Shown: positions 24,648 to 38,300 of the stretch, piece by piece | Position numbering within the stretch: the first letter of the stretch is position 1 | How the letters are laid out: each line of letters opens with the position of its first letter | Origin: Erythrocercus mccallii | Lineage: Eukaryota; Chordata; Aves; Passeriformes; Dicruridae | Reading direction: 5' to 3' | NCBI GenBank assembly: GCA_013397435.1 | Contig: VZRG01001346.1 | Coordinates: 124,001-188,000, forward strand | Length of the DNA stretch: 64,000 nt | The notes under the pieces: model-generated | Told to the model about the DNA's origin: nothing | What the model saw: only the letters and a program-made list of their open reading frames with translations | The model's database searches: none | Program-made: the position numbers and the translations under genes

Positions 24648-25751
24648 TATCTCCCTCAATATTCTCCTGGACAAGCTGGCTTCCCATGGCTTGGTTATCT
24701 GCACTGTTTGCTAAAAACCCACTGTTTGGGTTAAAAACTGGCTGGGTGGCTAGGCCCAGATAGTGATGGGGAATGGAGGAACATCCAGCTATTGGCTGGT
24801 CACTAGTGTGGTGTCCTAGGGCTTGGTATTGGAGCCAGCTGTGTTTAATATCTTGATCAATAATTTGGCCAAGGGGGCCAAGTGCACCCTCAGCAAGTTC
24901 AAGATGACACCAAGTTTGTCAGGAGTGTTGACCAGAGTGATCCTGAGAGAGTGGATTGATGTGCTGAGGCCAGTGGTATGAAGTTCAACAAGGCCAAGTC
25001 CCAAGTGCTGCAAGTGTGTCGCAACAACTCCAGGCAGTACTTCAGATTAAAGGAAGACTGCCTGGAAGCTGCAAAGAAAACAATCTCAGGGTCTGTTTGA
25101 CTGTGACTGAACATGAGCTAGTAGGCCCAGGTTGCCAAGAAGGCCAATGACATCCTGGCCTGTACCAGCAATAGCATGGCAGGCAGGACCAGGGCAGGGA
25201 TTGTCCCCCTGTACTCAGCACTGGTGAGGCCGCACCTCGAATCCTGAGTCCAGTTTTGGGTGCCTTAGTAGAAGAAAGACCTGAAAGTGCTGGAGCAAGT
25301 CAAGAGAAGAGAAACAAAACTGGTGAAGCATCTGGAACACAAGTGCCACAAGAAATGGCTCAGGAAGTTGGCATTGTTTAGTCCGGAGAAGAGGAGTCTC
25401 AGGAGAGAGCATGTTTTCCTGAAAGGAGAGTGTAGGGGAAAGCTAGATGGGGCTTCAGTTTCTTTTTCCTGTCAACTAGCAGCAGGAGAAGAGGAAATGG
25501 CCTCAAGGGAGGTTCAAGTTGGACATCAGGAAGAACTTTTTCCTCTGGAAGAATTGATAAGCATTGCAATGGGCGGCAGCCTTCCATCACAGGAAGGTGA
25601 TGGAGTGATGAATACCATCCTTCGTATTTAAAACAACTGAGCATAATATTTAGTGCTGTGGCTTAGCTGGCACAGTGTTTGGTCAAAGGTTGGACATGAT
25701 GATCTTGGAGGTTCTTTCAATCCTTAATGATCCCATGATTATATGATTCTA
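24648..25751 (+). mobile_element. CR1 LINE, 3' part (RT plus 3' UTR)
   Basis: The longest CR1 copy that lies wholly inside the window, at about 1.1 kb. It opens in the RT domain: the broken reading gives ILLDKLASHGL and, later, PAVFNILINNLAKG, corresponding to CR1 RT blocks before motif C. It then runs through CAGGGATTGTCCCCCTGTAC, GCACTGGTGAGGCC, the 3' UTR and a good 3' tail (TTGGACATGATGATCTTGGA, CAATCCTTAATGATCCCATG, ending ATTATATGATTCT). Frames are broken by stops and indels. It shares long near-identical stretches with the copy at 18325-19261 on the same strand. Confidence 0.93.
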
Positions 25752-28700
25752 CATCTTCTGTTCCTGAACTGGTTATCCATTTACATAAGGGTCTTCTGTC
25801 TTTTTATGACAACTTGCTTTCTCCAAGACTTGTTACTTAAAGACCATTTTGAATAATTCTCGGAAACCTAAACAGGTTTTATTGACTGGATCTCTCTCTG
25901 ATATATGTGTTTATTGAGTCTTTCGGAGAAGTCTATTAAATTTATGAGACATGTATTTCCTTTACAGAATCTGTCTTGTCTTTTCTTCATTTTGTCACAT
26001 ATAACTTCAATAGGGTGGTTAAAACTGCCACTTCCAGTAAAACTGGACCTGTTCCTTTATTATTTTCCAGTCTTCTGAGAATAGATTTATAGCTGTCATT
26101 TATGTTGTTTTCTACAGGGATATCTGATCTGTTGTTTCATTATAGCTGCTCCAAAGGTGTTCGTTTTATACCCAGTGGTAAATTGGATTTCAGACAACAA
26201 TTTAAAATTCCTCTTCTTTGTACATACCAGAAGATCTCTTCAATACACTGTATAATTTTACTCTAACACCGTTAGAAACTGTGTACAAGAGAGAATATAC
26301 TGCCTTTATAATTTTAAATATAACTGCTTGGAGACTGATGTATACAATATTTCTTTGATTTTTTTTAATGGAGGAATTGCACAGTCTAATAATGACTAAT
26401 GCTGTTATGCTAAATGTGACTTATCCAAAGCTATAATTGTTTGCTGTGTGGTTTTTGCTTTGTTTTTGTTTTGATTTTGAGAAACTAAATCAGGAAACTC
26501 TTCCTTATTCTGTCTGGAACACATTCTTCAGATCTGTGGTGTATTTTTCATTACAGAGTTTCGATATGAAAATACTTTACAGCTCAAAAAATGAAGAAAA
26601 TCATTAAACTAGCTTTCTCATCAACAAGGTGTAAAAATGTAATTACACTGATACAAGCCTGATAATTATTTAAAATATATTAAAACGTATATACATATGC
26701 TCTCAATCTTTTATTTTGTAAAATACTTTTGCATTACTGAAAGTTATTATTTAATTTATAGCAATAGAAATAGCAAGAATACTAGGAATTATTATAATTA
26801 ACATAAAGAATATTCATACAAAAACTGCAAATGCATGAAAGCACTGATAGTACGAGTCCCTTATTTTCCTAACATCATGTGAAAAGTCCCTTCATGTCTC
26901 CTGATGGAACCTTTTCAAACTCCCCAAAGCTAGACAGAATTGTTAAAGATTCATAACAGGATACTTGTTGTGAAGCTAAATGCAATTTAAATCCAGAGTA
27001 ACTTGCTTTTCACTTAAAAAATCTGTCATAAACTATGTTGCTGATGGCTTTCTTAGAGTGATAGAACTCCCTGTGTTCCATTATAGGCATTATGTATGAA
27101 AAATGAACAAGTATAATAAAAATTGTATGTTTGGCTCATTCTAACTGAGCAAAGAGAGCAGATTATACTGTCATACTTCCATAAAATGTAGTTACATATC
27201 ATTACTGAGTCATTATTCAGAACTTTTTACTACAAATGGCTGTGGTTTATTTTTTGCATTTATAGTACCTTCATTGATCTAGTGGCTAAGACCTGTTTAT
27301 GTTTATGTTATTTAATATAAGACTATTTTTTATATTTCCTTTGACCTCTGACTATCATCAGAAGTGATCCATCCAAAAATATCCTTGTTCCAGCAAAAGC
27401 TTGGCTTTTGGGAAACTAGAGAAGAATCTTTTTGTAACAAGGTATTTTATGGACTAGTCTTAGGCTATCCTTAATGTGGAAGCTTAAATGAGCTGTGGAG
27501 GCTCTCTAGTGCATTGCTGCTAATTGTTGGCTGGTGAAAGTTGGGCTCCTGGGATTATGGACACCCCTACTGAAGCTGGCCATATGAAAGAAACTATCTG
27601 AGAGACATGACAGAGTTAGTCCATTAGGAATGAATTAATTAAAAGATCAGAAGTAGTACTCGATCCTTAGGGATTTAAAGTACTTAAAGATAATTAAAAC
27701 ATTTAAGGCCTTAAAAATTTTAAGTCCAGTGTTTATTAGAGGAGTTATAGTACATTGTTAAACAGTAGTGATATGTACTTCTAGTCCTTTCCCAATAATA
27801 ATCCTCAGAACAAAAGTCCTTCTCATAGATTTACCTCAGATATACCGTTTCAGTCTATGATTTAATTTAAAATTAGCTCAGTTTCTCTGGATTCCTTTGC
27901 CATCTTTGTATCTGAAAAGCAATAACTGATTATGAGCAAAGGTATTTTTTGGGGTTTTGTTTTGTTTTGTTTCTGGCTAACAAACAGAACCATACATGTG
28001 GGATTTTTTCTTAAAGGTTCATTTATAGAACGAAAACTTATTTTCCAAAAATAATATTTTTTTAGAGAATTTCCTTTTCTTCATATTATTATAGTGTATT
28101 CTTGCAAGAAATGAAGTATTGTTAGGCTTTGTTGTTTTTTTTAAAACAGTATTTCAGACATCAGACAGTAAAGACCACCAAACAGAATTAAGAATAAATT
28201 CTCCTCCTGCTTAGCAACATTAATTTCTGTACAACAAATTATAAATTAAAAATAAAAAATTGTATTTCAAATACAATGTATAATTAAAATATCAACCAAT
28301 AATTCTGACTACTATAAATTAATATGCATTGCACGTGATCTTAAGTATACTTTATAAATTTCATGGCTAGAGCAAGAGCAGATTAAAAACATTAACTACA
28401 TTATGTTGCTTATAAAAAACAGGATCACAGTTATGGGAGAGGGTAACTCCTTAATTTCATATTTTTAATTGACTGCTTCAATAGTTAATTAAAGCTTTAG
28501 TGTAGGTTTTGGTTACAGACAATGGAAATTATTTTAAGCAGCTATTAAATTGAGACTATTTCATAAGAACATTTTTAGAGCTCATTCCAGTTAAAAGGTT
28601 GTATTGGAGCTGAACTTAATTTTACTGTTTAAGAAGTAAATTAGTATTAAATGTTCCACCATAATTTTTTGAAATTTCTATTCTCTTGTGCATCCATATG

Positions 28701-29113
28701 ACATTATTGATTAATTATCTGCCACGTCCCACTTATTGCACCATTTCTTTCTAGAACACATTTTTTTAAAAAACAACAAAAACTTTTTTTCATGTCATCC
28801 TGGCTGCAACTTATTTCTTCAAAATAACATAAAAATGGAAAGTTTCTGTTGAAGATAGACCAAATACTTATTCTTTAGTGTTATTTTTAAGATACAATTT
28901 ATAAGAAGTATAAAATATATAAAAATTAATCAAACCTATCAATTTTAAATCTCTGTAGATGCTTTTTAGGTGTAGCAGGCTAACCTGAACATTATACTTT
29001 TAATTCTTTAAGATTCGAATAGGCCATAAATCTTTTTCTGAATGGTCTGGTAAAACTGCAACATTTTTATCTCTAGTTATCATCACATTTACTTTTGAAG
29101 ATTCCCTTGTAAT
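25752..29113. other. Unannotated AT-rich stretch, start of repeat-poor desert
   Basis: About 3.4 kb without recognisable gene or transposon. It holds T/G-rich patches near 26445-26480 and 27945-27972. The part at 28160-28760 is AT-rich with several TAATTA-type homeodomain-like cores and is noted as a candidate conserved noncoding element. It has no notable open frame. Confidence 0.5.
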
Positions 29114-29475
29114 AAGGTGGACGGAATAGAGGGGAAGAGTCACCTCCCTGAACCTGATGGTTTGTGCTTCTTTTGATGCACCCCAATATGTACTTGGCTT
29201 TCTGGACTGCAGGTATACAATGCCAGCTTGTGGTCAGCTTTTAGTTCAGGAGAAGCCCAAAGTCCTTCTCTGTCTGTCTGCTCTCAATGATTTCTTCTCC
29301 CAGCCTGTAACCATGTCTGGCTGGGATTGCCCCAACCCAGGTGCAGCACCTTACACTTGACTTTCTGGAACTTCATGAGATGTTCATGGGTCTACTTCCA
29401 AAGGTTGTCCATGTTCCTCTGGGTAGCATAGCTTCCTTCTGTCAGCTTCTCATCCTGTCCCTTGTTATCTGTGAG
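29114..29475 (-). mobile_element. CR1 LINE block A, antisense (upstream CR1 segment)
   Basis: Antisense CR1 sequence: AGAGGGGAAGAGTCACCTCC, TTGGCTTTCTGGACTGCAGG, CAGGTGCAGCACCTTACACT and CCATGTTCCTCTGGGTAGCA. In an intact antisense CR1 (compare the copy at 56467-57395) this segment lies at higher coordinates than the segment found next at 29484-29705. Here it lies lower, so the order is swapped. It has no usable frame. Confidence 0.88.
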
Positions 29476-29483
29476 GAGAGACT

Positions 29484-29705
29484 GACCCCCACCCATCTAC
29501 AGCCTCCATTCAGGAAGCTGTAGATAAGGTCTCTCGTCAGCCCTCTCTTCTCCATGCTAAAAAACCTCAGTTGTCTCAGCTGCTCCTTATGGGAGCTTAT
29601 GCTCCTTATGAAACCTTTCACCAGATCCATTGCCCTTCTCTGGACACTCTCCAGCACCTCAAACTTTCTTATAGTGAGGGGCCCAAACACAGTATTTGAG
29701 ATTAA
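29484..29705 (-). mobile_element. CR1 LINE block B, antisense (more 3' CR1 segment)
   Basis: Antisense CR1: GACCCCCACCCATCTACAGC, TAAGGTCTCTCGTCAGCC, CTTCTCCATGCTAAAAAACC, CCCTTCTCTGGACACTCTCC and GGGGCCCAAACACAGTATTT. In an intact copy this block would run almost directly into block A at its high-coordinate end. Instead it lies to the right of block A with the junction near 29470-29484. Either two separate insertions or a local rearrangement explains this. Confidence 0.88.
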
Positions 29706-32700
29706 TATAATTTCAGTCATTTAATACCTTCAAGGAAATTTTACTTCATAATTTATTGGTTTTTTTAAATAGCTCTCTTATGCAAATAAATATTTTTTAT
29801 TTAAGAAATGCTAGTTAATTGTCATGGTTTTGGTAAGCAGAAAAATTAGATTGACAGGCTAAGATTTTAAGAGATATTTTAGTCTGTGAATATTGTGCAT
29901 CCTATTGCAACAACAAAAGTGATTATTTGACTGAATTATTATGGTGTGTCACTGTGTTTTGTAGAACTGGTAAAATTTTCTCCATTAGTTTAAAGTGCCT
30001 GTTTTGTTTCTACAGAGATACTATCACCCCTGAGAATTCACGCTTCTATGATTTTTTTCCTTTTCCAAACTCCAAATATGTGTTTACCATATGAGAAACA
30101 TAATCTTAAAAAGGATAGAATCATTACATGTCTGTGTATTTTAAGAGGCCAGTATATTTAACTACTTGCCTCAAGAGTAGTAAAACATAGTTCCATTCAT
30201 TGCTGATGAAACAAAATAATTGATCATTTTTCATAGGTCCCATTATGAGAAGGAAGAACATATAAACAGTTGCAACTTACTTGATCTTTCCTTACTTTTT
30301 AGTGTATATAATTCATAAACTGATTGGCAGAAGTGTTGGTTTAATTGGGTAGCATGAAGGACGCCTTTGGCGATTGTATGCTTTCCTGCCTAGTACAAGA
30401 AATTTCTATTTCTGATTTCTATTTTTTTTAAAACTTGTACATATTAGGGTGTCAAAAATCATCAAAATGGATTGGCTTTTCCAGACAAATGCCTCTAAGT
30501 TTCCAGAGTAGTTGTATAATATCACTAAGAGCAGTTTTTCTAAATGGTCTGTCATCCAAAGTTTGAGACATCCGTTGCATCTTTAAAGTATAAGATAGCT
30601 ATTACTGTAGACAGCTGTTGAAATTTATGGGCTTCTTGTGAAAGAAAAATACACTAGCTGCAGAGCTTAGACAGATAGTATTACAGGCTTGTATATATTC
30701 TGCCCTTTACTTTTCATGCACTCATCTGACTAGAGAAGAAAATAGTCTTGTCAGTGCTTGAAATTAGATATACTAATCTACAAAAAGTGTTTTTTCTGTT
30801 GCTGATGGCAATCTCTGTATGCTTGCCCTCTGAAATCATCAATGATCTATGTAAGGCTTTGTGGTTTCAAAAGTTGTCTTCATCTACTGCAAATAAATCA
30901 TAATAAACCAATCAAATTTCCCTGGGAACATTTATTCATTGATACAATTTTTAAAAAGCTGACTACTCTTAAAAATCTAATGTTCTCACCAGAGGAAGTG
31001 ACATTATGTGTGTAGTAACTAGATTTTGAAATTTGAATTTATTGTGTTGTTGTATTACTCTGCATTACTGACACAAATTTAAACATTTGATTTTCAGATT
31101 TAGGTTGACTAAAACCTAATAATTGTCTCCCCTTATATTAAAGTTCATAAAAACCAATGAGATAAGACTTAAAAACCACAAAACCAAATAGGAGAAGAAC
31201 TTGTATATGTGCAAAGAATTAATTGTTCTAATGTCACTTGGACTTTGGTGCAACTAGTAGTCAACCACAGCTAGAAAAACATTTCCAATTCACTAAATCG
31301 AATCGTGAAAAGTGCCTGAGAAATGCGCTAGGCTCTTTCTTTTCATTTTGCCTCATTACTGAGAGTGAAAGGAACCACGAGGGATATTCTCCTTTAGGTA
31401 TTCCTAGAGAAGCAGGGACAGATCATTTGCTCTGGTCTCCCCTCCTGACCTTTAAAAGCTATTAAGTCAACACATATGGAGAAAGGGGGTAGGAAGAAGA
31501 CTATGATACTATTTTTCCTTGACTCAGGAAACAAGGAGTAAGAAAAGCTTCATGTTTTTCTTATTTTCACTTGATGACTGAGGAATTCAGATGTAGCCTA
31601 GAGGTTAGCAATACGCAGCCTAAATAAGATTGAAAGCAGAAGTAAAAAGAAAAAAAAAACAAAACCAAAAAACACTTCTTCATGTAAGAAAGGAAAAAAA
31701 TATTATTTGAAAGATCTTGAAGTCTGGTAGTATTGTCTGAAATGTACTGAGGTACTTTTGGGTATTTTGGGTATTTTGTTGAGCCAAGAGAAATATGTTG
31801 TGCAAAGAGACTAAGCTTAGGAAGAGTAACTATGTGTAATTCTCACATGGCTGATTTATATTTCCTCTTTACATCAACAGTGTTGTGGGAAAAATGTCCA
31901 TTTTTTTCAATAACCTGTTTATAAAGAGGCTGAGAATGCCTGATTTATTTATTGTATGGCTGATATTTAGTAAGTGGATTTATTTCTATACTAAGGTTAG
32001 CATTGTGCTTTAATATGGCTGTCCTGGACAGTGAGTACTGTATTAGAGAAAGAAGCAGTACATTTTTGGATGTTTTAACCAACCATAATTGTTTTGAGTT
32101 TATAACCCTCTAAACAAGAATAAAATTACAGTTTTAATAAATAAAATAATTAATAAAAATAATTAACTTTTTATTATTTTATGCTAGCAAAAACATGAGG
32201 GGTTCCAGTTTGGAAACTGTGAGTGCCTGAAGAAATAACAACCTAAATATTCTAAATAACATCTATAGGACATTTTTTTTTTTTTATGGATAGGTTTAAT
32301 TTTCCTATCCAGGTAAAACGTGATTTACATAGGAATTGAATATAATATTTATAAACATATAATAATTAGAAATTGAACTCATTCTCCATAAATCCTAGTA
32401 TAATTCTTCAGCCACGAGACCATTCATCAATACAATTTAATTGCTGTTTTGGGAAAATTAATCTTTGCCCTGCTTTGCCGTAATTTGTGTCCCATTGCTC
32501 TGCTCTCTGCTTCGTATAAATACTCTCAATATCTTATTTTACATATAATTCTACACTCTTGGTGCAATATAATTACATGCGTGGTGATTTGTATTAGTGG
32601 CTGTAGAGCAGGAAGATTATCTGAAAAGTATTATTTAGGGAGTCATAGGAACTGGAGAGAGAATAGAAAATAATTGACAGATGTATAAATCAAATTCTTG

Positions 32701-33885
32701 TTCTTAATGATAATCATGGTACTGCTTTTAACTGACTGATCTCATAACACAAATAATAGACTACTATAAAGATTAGTGTTGTGGAAATTGATACAATAGG
32801 ATTTCTTGAAATAAGCATGCTGTAATATATATGTGTTATGCAGAAGCCCTCTCCGTACTGCACTTATATGAACAGTCAAAAATCATTAGAGTAATAGATA
32901 GTTGTTTTCTGATGGTAAGAAGCTTGTCCAAGTGAGGGTAAGAAAATAATCTTGACTCAAACATTCTTCAAGATTTATATCCTCTGAAAAAAGCCCTTTG
33001 CTCAGGAGAGAGAAAATTGCCAACATCTGTAGTGTGATTCTGACACATATTTTGCAAAATACATTTGGTCCTAAGTATTGCCTTTTATTTTAATTTTCAA
33101 CAAATTTATTTCACTATACTCCCTTCTAGAACTATTCACCTAATTTCTATCTATTTTATGAAAAATTATATGGTTACAGGGCCCTAATCTGAGTGTTCTA
33201 ACAGACATAATAGATGAACTTGATGTGAAATGTGTATGTCAGCTGTATTTTTACTACTGAACAAAGTGATGAGTTCACCTAACAGCTTATGTAGATTTCT
33301 AGTATCCTTGATTTCAGATGTTCACTGATAATTATGACCTATGAAAATCCAGATGGTCTCAGTTAAAAGATAATGCACGTATTTTAGAAACTGAATGCAT
33401 ATTTCCTTCTTGATCGTTAGGGAAAATTTTATATAGAACCTAAAGAAAAAACACTAACATCTATGTGCTTTGTACTCCAGCTCCAGCACTGGTGAACATG
33501 GTTATCTCTAGTATTGACATCCTTTTGAAATTAGGAAAAATAATGTGATTGCCTATCTGGTAAAAGTTTATACATGCAAAAAATTTAGAGTGTGTTCTTG
33601 CTTCAGAACACTCAGGAGGTCTGTTACTTGTGGTTGTGAAAGATTTCTGAATACTTAATTTCTGCCTCCAAGTTTTCACCTGGAATTAGAGACAGCAAAA
33701 ACCTAAATTTATTATTTAGTAGCACAATAGGTTTTCAAGAATTTCCAACATCTACTAGCTATAGTCATGCAAAAGAAAAACCCCATAAAAATTAACAATT
33801 AAATTTATAGCATTACCCCCCCATTTCATATCTATTTTAACAAATCAGTGTGTAAATATTCTAAAAGAATACTACATTTTTATAT
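29706..33885. other. Unannotated AT-rich stretch, repeat-poor
   Basis: About 4.2 kb with no recognisable gene or transposon. There is an A-rich patch near 31648-31672 and a T13 run near 32273. Two segments, 30780-30960 and 32390-32690, are noted as candidate conserved noncoding elements because they are repeat-free and carry clustered homeodomain/POU-like cores; this is unproven. Confidence 0.5.
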
Positions 33886-33906
33886 AATAAATAAATAAAT
33901 AATAAA
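33886..33906. repeat. (AAAT)n microsatellite at assembly gap
   Basis: AATAAATAAATAAATAATAAA runs directly into the N run, so its length is probably cut short by the gap. Confidence 0.85.
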
Positions 33907-34055
33907 NNNNNNNNNNNNNNNNNNNNNNNNNNNNNNNNNNNNNNNNNNNNNNNNNNNNNNNNNNNNNNNNNNNNNNNNNNNNNNNNNNNNNNNNNNNNNN
34001 NNNNNNNNNNNNNNNNNNNNNNNNNNNNNNNNNNNNNNNNNNNNNNNNNNNNNNN
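33907..34055. other. Assembly gap (149 N)
   Basis: Unknown bases. The tetranucleotide repeat on its left suggests that low complexity broke the assembly. Confidence 0.99.
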
Positions 34056-35312
34056 GTGTACAGTGAAATCTTGGTTAATTTGTTAGGGGCAGAGTGTGAA
34101 ACTGAAGGAAATGACAGAGAATTAAGAGTATTGGGAGACCTTCAAAGACTGGTCTGGAGTTTACTGAAAGGTGTTTACCCAAACACAAAGGGTCTGTTAA
34201 TGAGACGAGCCATCCTAGGGCCACAGATATCATAGATAAACTATTTAATATGCAAATATTTCTGGTACTGTGTTTGATTTAGTATAAATAATTCACTAAA
34301 CCTCTTTGAAAATTTTTGAAACAGATGTAATACTCTGTATTTTTTTGTTGTAATACAAACTTGCCCTTGAATTAATGAGATAGGAAGATAAAGTTGCTGC
34401 ATTAGGCAAGAAACTTCACAGGTAGAACTGCTTTAGGATGCCGCTTCTGCCATTTTTTAGAGTTATAGGCACATGTTCATGTGAACTGTCTGTAATAAAG
34501 TCAGTCCACAGTGTAATGTTCATGTTGAAGCTATATATCATTAGAATAGAGCCACATTCACCAAAGAATTAATGAAACCTTCTCTATATTTTTCTCTACC
34601 GTGTGCAACTATCTGATAAGGTAATGTCCAATGATAAATGGAGTTTACGGTGAACTGCTAGATTCAATCTTTGACTGTAAATCTTCAAAGCTAGCTTCTT
34701 TCAACAAAGAAGCTAAAATCACTGCAATGTACACCAACTGTTGCTTGAATCAAATTCATCCTGACAAGGATAGTATCTCTTGCAAAATCTTCCTTAAATG
34801 GGGTCACAAGGAGTTCATGATGAAAAAGATCAATGGAAAAATTTCTTCTACAATGGTAGAAATTTTTTCTTCAAATATATGTTGTACATACTTTTTACAT
34901 CAGAAAATGTGTGATTTTATATATAGTTTAATATTATCAAAATAAATTTATTTTTATCATATATTTCTGAAGAAATATGGACCTCCTTTGAGAACTGATT
35001 TCATTCTCAGCTCTCTTGAGCTCTTAACCCTATTTGTTCTTTCATGAATATTTGTTTGACAATGATATAAATGAAAATTAAAACCATCATGATTGATTCA
35101 TTATGGCCTTAAGCTCTTACTAAGAAGAGTCCTGTATATTTTAATGCAGAATTTATAAAGCAGACATCTATTAAGCATACTTCTCATTTTCTTTTCACAT
35201 AAAAATTCTGATTTAGGTTTGAATCATGTCAATTTTTCCTCACCAAAATCTATTGCTGAATTAATAGGATTCCATGTTACAGATTTTTACTATAAATAGG
35301 TAAAGGTACTGC
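34056..35312. other. Unannotated AT-rich stretch
   Basis: No gene or transposon recognised. The 104-codon frame at 34631-34945 reads as ordinary amino acids but has no domain I recognise, no splice context I can defend and an AT-rich end; I do not call it a gene. Confidence 0.5.
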
Positions 35313-35352
35313 AATAATAATGATAATAATGATAATAATGATAATAATGATA
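35313..35352. repeat. 9-bp tandem repeat (ATAATGATA)n
   Basis: About four and a half copies of the unit ATAATGATA (equivalently AATAATGAT) in perfect register, a short minisatellite-like array. Confidence 0.9.
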
Positions 35353-38300
35353 GCTGAAACAGACTTAGATGTGTTGTTTTAGATTTGGTTCTGTAACAGC
35401 ATCATTAATCACAGAGCAAAGCCTATAGGAAGAGATGGGTCATTCAAAACATATTTTGTAATGTGCGAACAAAGTACACTGGCATATTTTGGGGGAAAAG
35501 CATAGAACTTATTTTCCAGTTGTATATTCCCTGTAAATTTGGATTAAAACAACAGAATAAGGAAATGTAATTTAGAAAAATAGGCTTAATTTTGAACTTT
35601 CTATGCATTAACTTTAAATTAAAGTAGAATTTTCAGTGTTTCAGTAAATAATTTTGCTATTGAGAAAATGTCAAAGACAAAAACCAGGATCAGATTACTT
35701 TTCATGTTGAGATATCCACAGGTGAATGGGTTGAAATATTTGTGTTCTTTTCTGGTAATTAGAGGTCAAAAATAGCAATAACTAAATGTTCAAGTTGAAA
35801 AGAAATGTAAAGAACTATAGAAAGGTTTAAAATACTGGGCTATCTCAGAGAGAAGTAGGAGGTGTAAGTTTAGAAACCAATGAAAAATTAAAAGAAGGTA
35901 GAGGGGAACTTAATGTCCAGGTTTTTTCATGTTAGCAGACTTGAAAGAGGATGCGTAAAATGGTCAAGTACAATATTATTTTTAAGAGACAATGTAATTG
36001 AAACATGGGATTAAGTGCTGGAAGGCTGGCAAGTTAGCACAGACTGAGCACTGATTATGTATTTTCATGGATTCAGACAAAAACTAAAATTTCTGTAGGC
36101 TGCTGCTTTTTGGAGGAGGAGAAGGAGTTAAGCAAAAAGCAATCTGAGGCCTTAAGCCAGAGATAACAACTAAGAGCTTTCGTTGTCAGGTACTATATTC
36201 ATCTTCTCTCAAAGTGTTTCTTCCTGGGCAGTGTCGGAAACACAGTGGTGAAATAAATGAATTATTAATGTCCAATAGTGTAGAAAATCTGGTGATCCAC
36301 CTTAATAAAAAATGAAAAGGGTTAGTTTTGACAGCCTCAGTGTAGACCTTCATCTATATATACCGATTCAGGTAAGGTGCAAGGGGGCGAATAAATAAGC
36401 AAATGGGAGGAGTTACCTGTCTGTGAAGGGAGGGCAGAGACCTGCATGAGGTCATGGGACAAGAAGTTAAACCCATCATTTCCTATCAATTATCTACACT
36501 TAGAGATGGAAGGGAAATTTGCGAATTGATCTTTTCCTCTGAATCCCTACCTCTTGCTAATGATTTCTTGCTAGTGTTGCCATAAATGATTTATTGAGAA
36601 TGCTGATAATTAATTGCTTTGTGAAAGCCAACAACATATTTGTTTGTATGTGCTGTACTCCACAAAAATTATGTTAGAGGTGTAAGCCTGGAAGGTGCTG
36701 AGTACCTCTTACTCCTCTTGTGTGTCCTACACCTTTTCATTTTGAAATTATATTCATACACAAATAAGACAATATTTAAAAATTTGATTAATGCAAACAA
36801 AACATCCACAAACTACTGACCTTATTAAATATACGTGAAATCTTTTCTGGATTGTATTTGTTGTGTTTTGTCCCATTTTATATATAAGCACAGAAAAGTC
36901 TGAAGGAAAAAAGTACGAAAGATAACAAAAACAAATGAACAAAAAAAACCAGCTATAGAAACAAAGAGCTCTCACTTGAGAGTTATCTTGTAACACTTCT
37001 CCTTTTATTGAAGCTGGCCAAATGGAAGAATAACTTAATTTGTTAGTCTTTCAAGTCTGTTGCAAATAACATTTCTCTGAGTGTTGTGGTTCCACTTTCC
37101 AAGCAAAGAAATGTATGATCTGTAAACTCTCACCTAAGGAGAGCTGTATCTTTCTGTCAACAGTGATTATACAGGAGAACATGGGAAGTTTGCATCTGTA
37201 GTAGGCAAAGTGTTCAAGGAACATTGTCAGAAAAAGGTTAGTAAGCCACCATCAATAGTCTGTTAATATTTAATATGTATAATTGGATGAGAATATGTGT
37301 TTAGGTGTTACCTGTTTTTTTTTTAAGAGAGTGATGCAGGGCTTGAAGTGAAATACGTTAAGGATACACTTAGACATGTAGGAAACCATACAGCATAATT
37401 GTTTAAAGGAGGAAAATGCATCTACACCTATACATACAGAAGGTAAAAGCTATAAATTGATTTTGAATTCCACTTCAGTGGCAAGTAATGATCCAATGCT
37501 GATCTAAATTCAGTTTTGACAAGATGTATAAATCTGAACTCCACCAACTTTCCTAAACTTACTTTTTGAAAACACTTTCTTTAGTAAGTCTGTTGATTTC
37601 TGCCACATAAAAATACTAGTGATAACATGAAACTTTTACTTTGAGAATGCAGAATATTTAGACATACTAAAACATATTAAGTTATTAGCTTTGCAGTCTT
37701 GTGGATGTAGACACCAATTTATTCCATCCTATTATGTTAAAGAAAAATGCCACCTAATCAATATTGTATTTATATATTCAAATGGCATCTCTTTTTCAGT
37801 ACGTCCTGAGTAAGAGTAAAAATATACCAGAAGAATATTCCAGTAATAAAATGGTTTAAATTAAGCCATCTCCTTCTAATGATGGCATTCAGTTACATTA
37901 AATATTTATTTTTGTATGATAGATAAAAAAATTCATGCCATGTTCAAACTCTGAACTAAAAGATTTGTTTGAGTTATGTAGCATATTCATACATGAATAG
38001 TAATCTTGCATAAAATACATTAATGCTCACAGTTTAGCTGTTGCATCTATTTTAGGTATTTGGAAATATCACAAAGCTTTAAAAAATGCTTTGCTGCCGC
38101 ATGTAAAAGTCACTTAAAAGACAAATGGCAAACCTGTCATCAAGACTTGACCCCATTTTATTATTAGTTATGGTAATGTGTATTTTAAAACACTTGAAGT
38201 TTTACTGGGCTAGCCTGTTGTGAGTAATTTCTGAAAACTGGTTTTAATCACTGTTGTAAAACCACTTTATTAGCTGTACAACATATTTGTCTTTTGGCAC

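Noticed and set aside
34631..34945. 104-codon open frame
   Set aside because: No recognisable domain and no supporting features; likely chance.
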